Positions 1 to 10,194 of a stretch of 64,000 nucleotides of DNA are shown here, one piece after another; position 1 is the first letter of the stretch; each line of letters opens with the position of its first letter. Origin of the DNA: Parietaria judaica (taxonomy: Eukaryota > Streptophyta > Magnoliopsida > Rosales > Urticaceae); the NCBI GenBank assembly GCA_954871525.1, contig OX940869.1:14563001-14627000 (forward strand), in the 5' to 3' direction. The notes under the pieces were generated by a model, which worked only from the letters and a program-made list of their open reading frames with translations, was not told the origin of the DNA and did no database searches. A program made the translations under genes and the position numbers.

Positions 1-3000
1 CGAGGTCCCAGGCAGGATCCGACGCCCCTCGCTACATGGGGCTCACCCCCCGAGAGGGTGGACCCTCGAGTAAACGCCCTATCGAGGATACCCGTGACGA
101 GCGGCGGGCGAGAACCAGAACGGATTCCGTCACCCGCTCCCCGTCGGAGGCTTCCCGCTCCTCGAGGAGATCCCCTCGAGAAGAAAGCTCCTCGGGCAAG
201 CGACCCGCCGAGGAGGTATGTGATGCTTCCCCTGCGAAGAAGACGAAGGTTCCTGCCCCGACCCCTGAGCCCGAAGCTGCTGATCCGTCTCGAGGAATAG
301 CAGAAGGAGCTCCGGGCACCGCGCTTGTAGAGGGCGCAGCGGGGAAGACGGGACTGGCGTCGCCCTCTGCCGTGAATCCACGGGAGAGACTGGAGTTCGA
401 CGACATCGAGCATCTGGTCGTCGCTCCGAATGCTCCCCCTCCACCCCCCTTGGGGGCTGAAAGCTCCATTCTTCCTTCCGCTCCTGGGGTCGCGGCCCAG
501 TTCTCTCCGTCACCACCCCGGGAAATCCCCGACGAAGCGACGCGGGACCTGGCCGCGGCCTCTACGCCTCCGATTCAGTCTCCGGCCAAAGAGAGCCAGG
601 TTCCGAGTGAGGAAGGTACGGGACCTATTGGCGAGGAAGTCGCCCGAGGAGAGACCTTCGCACCTGTCGGGCGCGAAGGCGACCAGGAACAGACTCCCTT
701 CGGACCCGAGGAGGAACAGCCCGGGGCGCACCCCGAGGTGAGTCCTCCTGGCCCGAAGCTCCTTTCTAACGCATCTGGTGTCGAGGCCCTCGAGGGCTCA
801 GGGATCCAGCCTTCTTCCGAACTTGCCGGCGTCCCCGACTCACAGGTACCTCTCATTGCTCCTTCTAGCGCGCCGCCGAAATCAACGGATGACTCGGCGC
901 GGCCTTCTGCGTCATCCCTTGACCCCGAGGAGACACCTACCGGGTTGCCACAGCCTCAAGCCGGCTTCCCGGCCTTGCCGCCTCCGGGTGCACTTCCCGA
1001 GGCCGAAACTTCTCACGGGCTCGTCGATCCTCTCAACGAGTCCGTGGGGAGCTTGGAACTTGTCGACCGTGTCGCCCGGGGGATAGCCCTGTTGAAAGAT
1101 GTGATTACTTCCGAGCGGTTATCCATCGCTAGGGCAGAGAGAGAGACCAGTGAGTTGTCGGCAGAGCTCACGTTAGTCCGGGGACAGTTTGAGGTTTCCA
1201 CCCGCGACGGGCAGAAGTTCTGGGAGCAGGCCGAGAGGCTTTTCTCGGAGCTCGACGAGGCTACATCTGCCTTGGAGTCGGAAACTTCGTTGCGACGGGC
1301 CGCAGAAGCCGAGCTCAACGAGACCAAATCCGCCTTGGAGTTGGAATTCTCGTTGCGCCGGGCCGCAGAGGCCAAACTCGCGGAACAACAAAACTCTTTT
1401 GCTGTTAAGGAGGCGGGTCTCTCCGATGAGCTCCGGCTCAAGGCTGAGTGCCTCGCTCAGATTGGTGGAGCTGTTGGCGTACCACTCGAGCGGGAAGACC
1501 ACCTGGTGTCCCGGGTCGACGTCGTGCTGAGGAAGATCGCCGAGGACTTAGAGGCTGCGCGAGCCGAGGCAGTTGAGGAACGTCACGGCCGAGAGCGCCT
1601 ATTCGAGGAGGCCCAAGCCAAGCTGGAGCGTCTCTCGACGAGGTATGATTTTCTTGATCAATCCATCAATGCCCACCGTTTGGCCACCGCGTACCACGCC
1701 AATATCGTTTTGGTCGAGAAAATCCCTCCGGCGGCACGCGTCGAGGGCCTCGAAACCCGCTTGCCTTCGTGGCGCGAAAGCCACGATAAGCACCGGGTCG
1801 TGGTAGAAGAGCTGGACAAGAAGTCCGCCCGGGACCCTGATTCTCCACCGCTCTCCCCCTGCAAGCCGGCAGCCCTGGACTGCCGGAGGATTGAAGGCCT
1901 TGCCTCGGAGGGGGCCGCTCTCGGGTCCTCACCGCGGGATGGATCCGGCTCGAGCACCGAGACCCCGGCGCCTCCGGAGCCCACGGTATAGGACGTTGTC
2001 CCGGAGTTTCCCTTTCAATTTCCTTCTCTTTCTTTTGTAAATTCCGAATTTTGTGGCTCTTTCTGTAATCCAAGCATTTAGGCGAATTATCATATAAATG
2101 AAAGAAATCTTTCTCGGGTTACCTTTTCCTTCCGTCGTTAAGCTTTTTCGCTATTGCCCTCGTATACTTGTCTTTCCCTTCTCCCTTTTCTTGTCGGGCC
2201 TCTTTATTGTTTCTTCCGTATCTCCACTCTCTCTTTTCCTACGCAGGCCGGAGGTGGTACCATTGTTTTTTGCCACGATGCCTCTTCCCCCAGCGATGGA
2301 GGAGGTTACGAGGGGGCCGAAGAGTCTGTGCTTGCTCTTGCTCCGACGACGACTTTATCGGGAAGTGCAGATATTCTCCCCGAGACTACAGGGGCTAAGC
2401 TCGCCGAGTGTAGGGCGGAGCGCGATGAATATAGACGTCTCCTCGCCATTGCCAAAGAGTCCCTCCTCGAGGAACGACAGCGTTATCAACAGTGCAAGGA
2501 CACTCTCTCGGCACAGCTCCGGCAGAAAAATGAGTATTTCAACCGAATCGCCGACGCTAAAAACCTGTCGCCCGGTCGGGAGGAGCAAATCTCTTTCCAT
2601 GTCAAGGCCGTGCTGAGGAAACTCGTCAAGGACCGCGACGCAGCCCGGAGCTGGGAAATAGAGGAGGAATTTTCTCGCTTATGCCTCTATCACCAAGCGG
2701 TCGACAAGCTGAAGCACGCCTCCGAGAGATTCGGTGCACTTGAGGGGATTGCTTGTGTTCAGCGCCTGCTGGGCGGTGTGCTCTCGAATGTCAAGCTCGT
2801 CGAGGGATTACCTTCCCGCTCGACCGTTGGTGAGCTTCGAGCCAAACTGCCAAGATGGCGCAGGTTGGAGTAGCAATACCTGGCTGATTTGGCCAAGCTG
2901 GAGAGGAAAATCTCCGGTGCTCCAAACTCTCCTCCGCTTTCCCCTTGTCTCCCTCCGAGTGTCGCTAGAGCGCGTTCGCCGGGTTTTGATGTTCTTCCCT

Positions 3001-3308
3001 CCTCGTCGAGCACGGTATGGGCAGCTTAGTTTAAATAATTTGTAGTTTTACCTCTTATTTCTGAAGTTGGTTCCTCACTTTTGGCTCCTCCTTCGCAGGC
3101 TGATAGTAGGGTTGATGCGAATCTCGCAGGAACTTCCTCGAGTAAGCCCCCAGGACTTCCTGCTGACGATCCTGCTTGCTTAATTGTGGATGACATCCTT
3201 CGCCAATGCTGTGATGCCATCATCGAGGAATGTGTCGACGCAGTCCTGGGTAAAGATCCCCTCGATGATGTCGCTAGGCGGGAGGATCGGTCCCTGCGAG
3301 AGTTATAA
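1..3308 (+). pseudogene. Retroelement-associated coiled-coil gene (antisense-ORF type), three exons, 5' end outside window
   Basis: The frame is open from the first bases, so the gene enters from the left. Exon 1 runs to 1985 (donor GTATAG), exon 2 is 2247-3014 (acceptor ACGCAG) and exon 3 is 3099-3308. All junctions are phase 0. Exon 1 encodes a Pro/Glu/Ser-rich low-complexity region with a basic patch (KRPAEE...AKKTK), then a long Ala/Glu/Leu/Arg coiled coil. Exon 2 repeats the coiled-coil plan: both exons contain VLRK, a LVEKIP/LVEGLP motif, a LETRLPSWR/LRAKLPRWR motif and an SPPLSPC motif, and both end in ST before the donor. This indicates an internal exon duplication. One in-frame TAG (2871-2873) breaks exon 2. 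Such genes are known as extra, often antisense, ORFs of Tat-lineage Ty3/gypsy elements. A function is not established. If that assignment holds, the parent element lies on the minus strand. Confidence 0.6.
3014..3098 (+). other. Intron 2 of the coiled-coil gene
   Basis: GT at 3015-3016 follows AGCACG, and CTTCGCAG ends at 3098. Splicing restores the same frame (phase 0) into the GCT GAT AGT of exon 3. The first intron (1986-2246) also separates codons cleanly. Two introns in the same phase on a retroelement-derived gene suggest it is expressed as a spliced mRNA from its own promoter. That is an inference. Confidence 0.5.
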
Positions 3309-3587
3309 TATGTGTATGCACTTGGGGTGTGGACGATGAGTTGTAAATAATGATACTCTGTATTTCGTACTTTTGAACCGAATGAGCATATGATGATTTT
3401 CTTTTATGCGTTTGCTCGCAATATTTGAACTCGTACGGGCTTGCTCGGCGCCCTTAGCCGTATATATAGTTTTTCTTTTCTCGGCACTCTCGCCGGCTCG
3501 GGCTTGCTTGGCGCCCTTAGCCGTAAATATATATATATTTTTTTTTTGCTCGGCACTCTCACCGTACCTCTTTCTTTGGCATTCTCG

Positions 3588-3762
3588 CCGTAGTTGTCTC
3601 TTGCGGGTATCGCTAGGTTTCATCGAGTACGAGCCGACTAATTCCCAGGACCCCATAGGCACTCTCGCCTTAGTTGTCACTTGCGGGTATCGCTAGGTTT
3701 CATCGGGTACAAGCCGACTAATTCCCAGGACCCCATAGGCACTCTCGCCTTGGTTGTCACTT
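3588..3762. repeat. 80-bp tandem repeat, two copies plus partial
   Basis: The block beginning TTGCGGGTATCGCTAGGTTT and ending CCCCATAGGCACTCTCGCC occurs twice in direct order with few differences, about 80 bp apart. The start of a third copy follows. It lies directly upstream of the 54-bp array and behind the 3' end of the coiled-coil gene. Confidence 0.8.
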
Positions 3763-3778
3763 CCTCGGCACTCTCGCC

Positions 3779-4087
3779 GGACCGGGCTTGCTCGGCGCCC
3801 TTAGCCGTATATGGATCTCGACATTTTTTGTCGGACCGGGCTTGCTCGGCACCCTTAGCTGTATATGGATCTCGACATGTTTTGTCGGACCGGGCTTGCT
3901 CGGCACCCTTAGCCGTATATGGATCTCGACATGTTTTGTCGGACGGGGATTGCTCGGCACCCTTAGCCGTATATGGATCTCGACATGTTTTGTCGGACCG
4001 GGCTTGCTCGGCACCCTTAGCCGTATATGGATCTCGACATGTTTTGTCGGACCGGGCTTGCTCGGCATCCTTAGCCGTATTTATATA
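3779..4087. repeat. 54-bp tandem array, six units
   Basis: Units containing GGACCGGGCTTGCTCGGC and ending in ATGGATCTCGACATGTTTTG start at 3779, 3833, 3887, 3941, 3995 and 4049, an exact 54-bp period. Degenerate single units occur at about 3424, 3495 and 4147. Because 54 is a multiple of three, frames stay open on both strands and give repetitive 18-residue peptides; no function is claimed for these. Tandem arrays of this sort are described in the 3' untranslated region of Tat-lineage gypsy elements, which fits the neighbouring gene. Confidence 0.9.
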
Positions 4088-4460
4088 TTATTGTATATTA
4101 TTTATTATTATTATATATATTTTTTATAATTTTCTCGGCACTCTCGCCGGATCGGGCTTGCTCGGCACCCTTAGCCGTATTTTTTTTTTGCGAAGATACT
4201 TTCCTTCCTATTTGGTACTTTCACCGAGCAGAGTTGCACACACATTTTATCAACTTATAATTCCGCTCGTTTCTTAATAAATAATAAAAAGGGAAAACAT
4301 ACAAACATAGACATTAAAAACCCAAAACAAAACCAAACAAACTTCTATCATCTAACAAGGCTGAAAAGTAGTCATCTCCAACCCTCCCTTCGCGCCGAGC
4401 AGCGTATGTGCCTTACTCTGGGGCTTATTCCTCGACGATCGAGCAGGCTGACGACACGAC

Positions 4461-5486
4461 TTACTCCAGAGAGTCTCTGCTGGGGCGCCCGAAGTTGCAG
4501 TCTGTGCAGATGTAGGTGTGCCACGTGAGACCGAGGATGTAGCATGATCTGCAAAAGCCGCAAGAACGTCCATCTCGACGTCGGCCAAAACACGGCGGGC
4601 GGGTGGAGTTTCCTGCTCGCATTTTTGTGGGCTTTTCGTAGACCAGGACGTTTCTGTCGCACCTCCTGCAGAACTCCATGTCGAGCAGACGACCACGTGG
4701 GGCGGGCGCCTGCTGCTCAAGGTAGTCGGTTAGATTCCCTGCCGTGAGCAGCGGGGGAAGGTCCTCAAGTCTGACCCTGGTCCCCTTCTCGAGAGTGAAC
4801 CCCTCAAAACTGGGAAATAGCCTGTTGACCCTCAGGAATTTTATTCCGTGGTTGATGGTGGACAAGTTGTTGACCACATCGTCTAAGGTGATTCGGTGGC
4901 AGCGCGGCAGGCATAGCTTGATGAGTGTCGGGTTGTCCTGCAGAATTGTCCTCAACGCGGCGTTGGTGATCTCGAAGCACCCATTCAGCGTCAAGGTCTC
5001 CATCTTCCCTTGAGACCTCCTCGCCAGCCTCAGGAGATTTTCGTCTTCGAGCCGCTCGCTCAACGGGTTGTCGATGCTGAGGTTGCGCCATAGAAGGCTG
5101 TTCTCCCGAACCTCGTCGCGCAATGACGTGCATACCATCTCCATCACGAGGAGTTCCTCGGGCATGAGATATGGCAGGACCAGTTCCAACGCGGGGTGTG
5201 GTTCACCTGGGATCCTTGGCTCTTCCTGGTCCCGTCGGATCTCTGTGGTGTCCTCCTCCATTGGACACGGCTCGCTGCTTTTTGGCCACTCTTCGTTCTT
5301 CCAAAAGTCTGTCATTTCGTGATCATCTCCTCCCCGTGCCCCCGTCGTGTCTTCCTTGGGCCATCCCCAACCTTCATCCACGATCATCTCTGACTCGTCT
5401 GTGTAACTTTGGCCAGTAATTTCTTCCCTGAGCGCCATTTTTTTATTCATATGCTTTCTCCGCCTGTATCGCGAAAACACTAACAA
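4461..5486 (-). CDS. F-box protein with LRR-like segment and C-terminal Cys-rich domain (SKIP14-like)
   Basis: This is an uninterrupted single-exon ORF of 341 aa. Residues 1-95 are acidic and unstructured. Residues about 97-138 form an F-box (ALELVLPYLMPEELLVMEMV...LLWRNLSID), the segment that binds SKP1 in SCF ubiquitin ligases. Residues about 160-222 look like two LRRs (METLTLNGC, LIKLCLPRC). The C-terminus has eight cysteines (273, 276, 299, 309, 312, 315, 327, 330) in CX2C-type spacing, probably zinc-binding. This order resembles the plant SKIP14-type F-box family. ATGs at codons 13 and 17 (MNKKMALRE) are alternative starts. The ORF lies between tandem repeats linked to a retroelement gene and an LTR remnant, with a TATA box about 130 bp upstream. 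It may be a host gene overrun by insertions or a gene carried by a retroelement. No disabling change is seen. Confidence 0.75.
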   Translation of the reverse strand: MLVFSRYRRRKHMNKKMALREEITGQSYTDESEMIVDEGWGWPKEDTTGARGGDDHEMTDFWKNEEWPKSSEPCPMEEDTTEIRRDQEEPRIPGEPHPALELVLPYLMPEELLVMEMVCTSLRDEVRENSLLWRNLSIDNPLSERLEDENLLRLARRSQGKMETLTLNGCFEITNAALRTILQDNPTLIKLCLPRCHRITLDDVVNNLSTINHGIKFLRVNRLFPSFEGFTLEKGTRVRLEDLPPLLTAGNLTDYLEQQAPAPRGRLLDMEFCRRCDRNVLVYEKPTKMRAGNSTRPPCFGRRRDGRSCGFCRSCYILGLTWHTYICTDCNFGRPSRDSLE

Positions 5487-5612
5487 ACACTGGTTTCGGA
5501 GTAAGAAATGAACTTTCTATTTTCTGGGAGGAAAGATTGGTACTTATCTGGGAGTTAACCGAGTTGGTTTTTACTTCCGCAAACTTGTTCTTCATGGTGC
5601 TTTCCAAACCTC

Positions 5613-5624
5613 CCATTTATAACC
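5613..5624 (-). promoter_or_regulatory. TATA box upstream of the F-box ORF
   Basis: The minus strand reads GGTTATAAATGGGA here, a good plant TATA box about 130 bp before the first ATG of the F-box ORF. Its distance from the LTR-like terminus at 6793 is about 415 bp once the 755-bp solo LTR is subtracted. That is similar to the start-to-TATA distances in the related LTRs at 7054 (about 375 bp) and 16472 (about 510 bp). It could therefore be an LTR promoter rather than a native gene promoter. Confidence 0.55.
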
Positions 5625-5857
5625 GTTGATTGTTTCGCACGCAACTCTTCGTATTCTCTGTTTCGCTGTCACTTCACAACGCTTCGGGAGTCACTCCGAT
5701 TCATTGATACGCGTGCGCTTCTTTTTCTGATTAGCTGTCTATACGTTTACCTCTTTTAAATGCAAGGAGTTCGTACGTTTCCCTCTCTTGCGATACTCCT
5801 GCCCCTTGGTGAAGTTTTCTGTTCCACGCCACGTAGTCGGGAATGCTTCGAGGTTGT

Positions 5858-6612
5858 TATAGAGGGCGATTTTCACCGCCCTTTTCCAGTCACAGAGATA
5901 ATCACCAATAATCACCAAATAACAAATAAACAACAATAATTACTGAATATCTCTGTTTTATTATATTTTCCGAAATGAGCTCGGTTTTCTTCCGTTGAAT
6001 AGCTGGACAGATGAAGGATCATGAGCATAAATTTTTCTCTATTTTCTTAGCCTTTCTATTACAGAATCTCCTTCTCTCATTTTCGTGCCCTTTTTCTCTA
6101 TTTTTCCGAACCTTTACAAATGAGGCTTATCTTGCCTTTTATAGGGTTTACATTACACTCCCCTCGCGTCTTCCCGCCTTTTCCCTTTTTAATCATTCGC
6201 TTCCTGGCGTGATTTGAGGGAAGCGTGGTTAATCCCTGCTTTATGTCACTTCCGAGCAGGCTGCCATTATGGGTAGGTGAGCCTCATTAAATGCGCATCC
6301 TGTCAGCCGTCATTCGGCCCTGCAAGCCTCGTCGCTAGTGCTTCTCATCGAGTGAGTACGCCGGCTTCATTAAATGCACATCTCGTCAATGGTCATTCGG
6401 CTCTGCATAATCATCATGATGAAATTCCTCATCGAGTGCGATGGGATACTTCATCGCAATTTGCTTTCATGTGGTTGTGTCTCCTCGGGGATAATCCTCC
6501 TCGGGGATAATCCCCCTCGGGTGATGATCTTCCTCGCCCTCCTTCATGTTGTTTATGGACAAAACGACACGAGTTGTGTTGAGGATGGATTTGACCAAAT
6601 CCGACCTTAACA
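5858..6612 (-). mobile_element. Solo LTR, 755 bp, TSD gttgt
   Basis: The element is flanked by perfect 5-bp duplications gttgt (5853-5857 and 6613-6617). Its ends match those of the solo LTR at 36585-37173: one end carries TAGAGGGCGATTTTCACC and the other GGATTTGACCAAATCCGACC before TTAACA. A TATA box on the minus strand (CCTATAAAAGG, near 6138) sets the orientation. The terminal TG has decayed to TA at 5858. No PBS or internal coding region remains, so this is an LTR-LTR recombination remnant of an LTR retrotransposon. Confidence 0.85.
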
Positions 6613-6793
6613 GTTGTCACGTGAGGCCTTTTTGGGGCATGTGGCGGGTCTTCGGGCCATACTTGGCGGATCTTGAATTTTTGGCTCATCTTGTGGGCTT
6701 GAAATTGGGCCGATGAGCCTTGACTTTATTACTGAGCTTTGACTTTTGTCTTAGGGGCCCGTATTTTTAATAATTTAAAAAATACACATAACA
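6613..6793 (-). mobile_element. LTR 5' terminus on the minus strand, split from its remainder by the solo LTR
   Basis: Read on the minus strand, the segment begins TGTTATGTGTATTTTT at 6793 and continues with GGGCCC and AAAGTCAAAGC motifs. This matches the start of the LTRs at 7054, 16472 and 34662 (minus). Sequence left of the solo LTR (before 5853) should be its continuation. Its far end and PBS could not be found, so the LTR may run into the promoter region of the F-box ORF. Confidence 0.6.
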
Positions 6794-7053
6794 CATTTTT
6801 ATTTAGTTGTTTGAGAAAAAAGATATGGTGATTTTAGCTTTTAAGTAAATAAAAAAGTATATATTATTATAATACAAACAGTATTATGAGAAGTGAATAG
6901 TGAGATAAATGTAGCTTTATAATTGAGCAAAATTCAAGTTTGTGCAGAGAGCTTAACATCTTTTTAGCATCTTTTGAGGTAGAGAAACTAAATTTTTGTA
7001 TTGCGTATATATATGTAATCTTTGCTGATAGTATTTGCGGCTAACAATGTTGT

Positions 7054-8603
7054 TGTTATATGCAATTTTGGATGTGTATAAAATCTGGGTCTTATTGGTA
7101 AAAGTCAAATCCCGCTAGCAAAGTCAAGGCTCATTTAGCCCAATCCCAAGCCCATCTGGCGAAGCCCGATTGATCGGGCCCGAAGACGAAGCCGACATGG
7201 CCAACAAGGCCGACGAGGCGACATGACCGACAAAGCCGACAAGGCGACGTGGCCGACGACGAGGTAACATGGCCAATGAGGACGACAAGGCAACATGGCC
7301 GACGAAGACGACGAGGCGACATGGCCGACGAAGCGGACAAGGCATATAGCGCACCCTTTGCTTGGTCACCAAGGAACGACAAACCAATCATCTCCCTGAT
7401 TCAGGGGAAAGTGGTCACCACGTTTTCCTATAAATAGGAGGCTTCTCCTCCTCATTTGACACACTTTTCCACACTTGGAACTCTCTCTCTAAAATGAGAG
7501 CTTCTCTCTCTAGAATTCTCCTTCTCCCCGAGAGTTAGGTACCGACATTCCGCTCCTCGGAATCTCGCATATCTTGGCTCGTCAGGTACAAGGATGAAAC
7601 TTTATCCATGGCGGACGTCGTGTCTAGCCGACCTTCGATCCATGTCGACACTAGAATTCTCCTTCTCCCTGCGAGTTGGGTGCCGACATTCCGGTCCTCG
7701 GAATCTTGCGTATCTTGGCTCGTCAGATACAAGGACGAAACTTTATCCATGGCGGACGTCGTGCCTAGCCGACCTTCAATTTATGTCGACTCCAGAATCC
7801 TCCTTCTCCCTGCTAGTTGGGTGCCGACGTTCCGCTCCTCGGAATCTCGCGTATCTTGGTTCGTCAAATACAAGGATGAAACTTGATCCATGGAGGACGT
7901 TGTGCCTAGCCGACCTTCGATCCATGTCGATGCCCAATCTTTGTCAAGGTGAGGGCTCTTGGTTGCCAAGGGTCGTTGACATTGATGCCCAGACATGCCA
8001 CCCCATGCATGTCGACTCGACGCCTCCTAGCTCTGGCATCTAGTTGGTGCAACTAGCTTTGCCATCTGGCTACGTCGACAGAGACCCCCGTCTCCGCAAT
8101 CAGCTATCGGCTTGCCTTGGAAAGCTCAGGTACGTACGCCCTAACCTTCCACTTTGAACTACATGATGACCTGATCACTTTAAATGGTACGTAGGCAGCC
8201 TTTCACGAGGTGCGGCATCAAATATTTTTTACCCTTTATCTTTTCCCCGTCTTCAAGCATATACAATGACAAGCGTCATAGAGGTGTCGGAGGTTCAATC
8301 CTCCGATTCTCTTAGACGTGTTTTGTACATGTGCATGTTACAGAAACATCTTCCCATCAACGACGACGACCTCGAGCGTAGGGTTTGCCATGGATCCAAC
8401 CTTACTCCGAGGTTCGTCGGAGACATCCACTTCAAGTCAACGCTCGTCAGGATAGCTCATGCCACGCTGGAAGTGACTATCCGCCTTCAGCTAAGTCATC
8501 CTTCATTGACTCACCACTCAATTATCCAAGTATTTCTCGGATCCCACTCGAAGCCCGGAACTTGGATCCGTCTCTATGTTAAAGCCATTTTTACGCATTA
8601 ACA
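7054..8603 (+). mobile_element. 5' LTR of the pol-less gypsy element
   Basis: The LTR starts TGTTATATGC and ends TTTTTACGCATTAACA. It has a GACGAGGC-rich U3, a TATA box (CCTATAAATAGGAG at about 7427) and a 141-bp tandem triplication. Related LTR ends occur at 16472-18136 (plus) and 33181-34662 (minus). The sequence gttgt precedes the terminus. Confidence 0.8.
7510..7932. repeat. 141-bp tandem triplication inside the LTR
   Basis: Three direct copies begin at 7510, 7651 and 7792, each starting with (C/T)AGAATYCTCCTTCTCC and ending with GACCTTCRATYYATGTCGA. The exact 141-bp spacing is a multiple of three, so the array stays open as a 47-residue repeat in one frame. The related LTR at 16472 lacks this array. 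Confidence 0.85.
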
Positions 8604-8606
8604 GTT

Positions 8607-8625
8607 TGGCGCTAGAAGGAAGGGG
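8607..8625 (+). other. Primer binding site of the gypsy element
   Basis: TGGCGCTAGAAGGAAGGGG starts three bases after the LTR end. It begins with TGG, the complement of a tRNA 3' CCA, and resembles the non-iMet PBS used by Tat-lineage gypsy elements. The exact tRNA was not determined. Confidence 0.7.
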
Positions 8626-10161
8626 TCGCCCAAAGTCATGACCTCGAGACACCTTGCCAGCATTCATCGAAGACCCGGAGTACGACAACTGCCATTCAGC
8701 ATGACGAGCCAAGTTAGTACTTCGCTCAACGTGACACAGCATACCGTATCAACTGTCACGCTCAACACCAGGGCTTTGCCCCTCGCCTGGCGATACCAAC
8801 AGCCTCGCCAAGCCTCACCAACATATGTCGAGGAGAATGACGACGCCCAAGACACCTTATGGATGTCCAAATCCGCCCATGACGAGGAAAGCACAAAGGA
8901 GAGCAGCGACGCAGAAGGACGTCATGAAGCCGCGACGCCTCCTCGAGGACCGCCGGTTTGCCCGGAGGATCGCAGGGGGGTCGCCATGACGCATGCCTTG
9001 ACATTGCCGGAGGACGCCACGACGCCCTCGTGTTGGAAATCGCATCTAGCTCCGATACTATTTATTGGAAATCGGATCTGCTAATATGCCAATTTATCTT
9101 AAAAATAAAGAAATAGCTTTGATTGCAAGTTCATTAAAAAAAAAATACTTTTAACGTCCCGTCCAAATTACCTCGAATATTCCCCTCTCATCAGTTCGTC
9201 CGGGTAACTTTTAAAAATAATTTTAAGTCGGAATAGTTACTCTGTAACAACGTACTGACATCAAGTAATTTGGATAAAGCAATCGGATAAATGATTGGAA
9301 ATTTAATTATCACAATTAATTTCATAACAACATTATTAAATCTAATGTCTATGGAAAATAAATAATACAATAAAAGAAATTTTGCATTTATTGACCCAAT
9401 GCATATGGCCGTACCTCATTGACGACTTCTTGCTGTGCGTTCTGAATTTGGCAGGGCTCCGCCGGTGCTAGGGAAACTCCCATGATATTCCGGGATATTC
9501 TCCTGGAATCCTCGTACCGAAGCGTGGGCTTCGATGACAGGACTCTGACAAATATTTAACTGATGGTTCTTTTGAAGCTACCGGAGAAAAGATCTCACAA
9601 AGCCGAACCGGGGGGAGAGAGAAGAGTCAATTTTCGCATCCCCTAATAAGGGGTCACAAAATTTTGAGCTCTGAAGGTGTGAAGAAAAGTGTGGAATGAG
9701 CTCCCTATTTATAGAGTTCAATTCCAACCATCTGTGAGAAATTCCCTCCATCCGGATCATCTGATTGGTCGAAAACCAATGGCTTAGATTAATCCTAGGA
9801 GTTTTACGAATTTTAAATAATAAAATAAATCTAATCCAACAGTCCAGATTAAATCTAGATTGATCCAATGAATTAGATTGACTGAGAGATTTTCTCAACC
9901 ACCAAACTTGATCACCAAGTTTATATTATTTATCAAATTCGAAATTCCCTTTTAAATAAATAAAATATTAATTTCCAATCCAATGGTCAAGATTAAATCT
10001 TAAACCAATCCAATGGATTAAATTAATTTAAGGGTTTTTCTCAAATACCTAAACAATATGTACTTCTATTGCAAATATGCAACAGATGCATAACAAATTC
10101 ACGCGTGATGAATTTGGTCAAGTGCGACACACACTCCCATGCAGCCTTTTATTTTCTTCTT

Positions 10162-10194
<33 letters not shown>

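Noticed and set aside
3779..4087. CRISPR-like array
   Set aside because: The units are contiguous without unique spacers, and the sequence is from a plant nuclear genome.
3681..4277. 198-aa ORF with an 18-residue repeat (DRACSAPLAVYGSRHVLS)
   Set aside because: It is the translation of the 54-bp tandem array. The opposite strand is equally open and there is no domain or start context.
7594..8043. 149-aa ORF in the LTR
   Set aside because: It is a translation of the 141-bp triplication. LTR sequence is expected to be non-coding.
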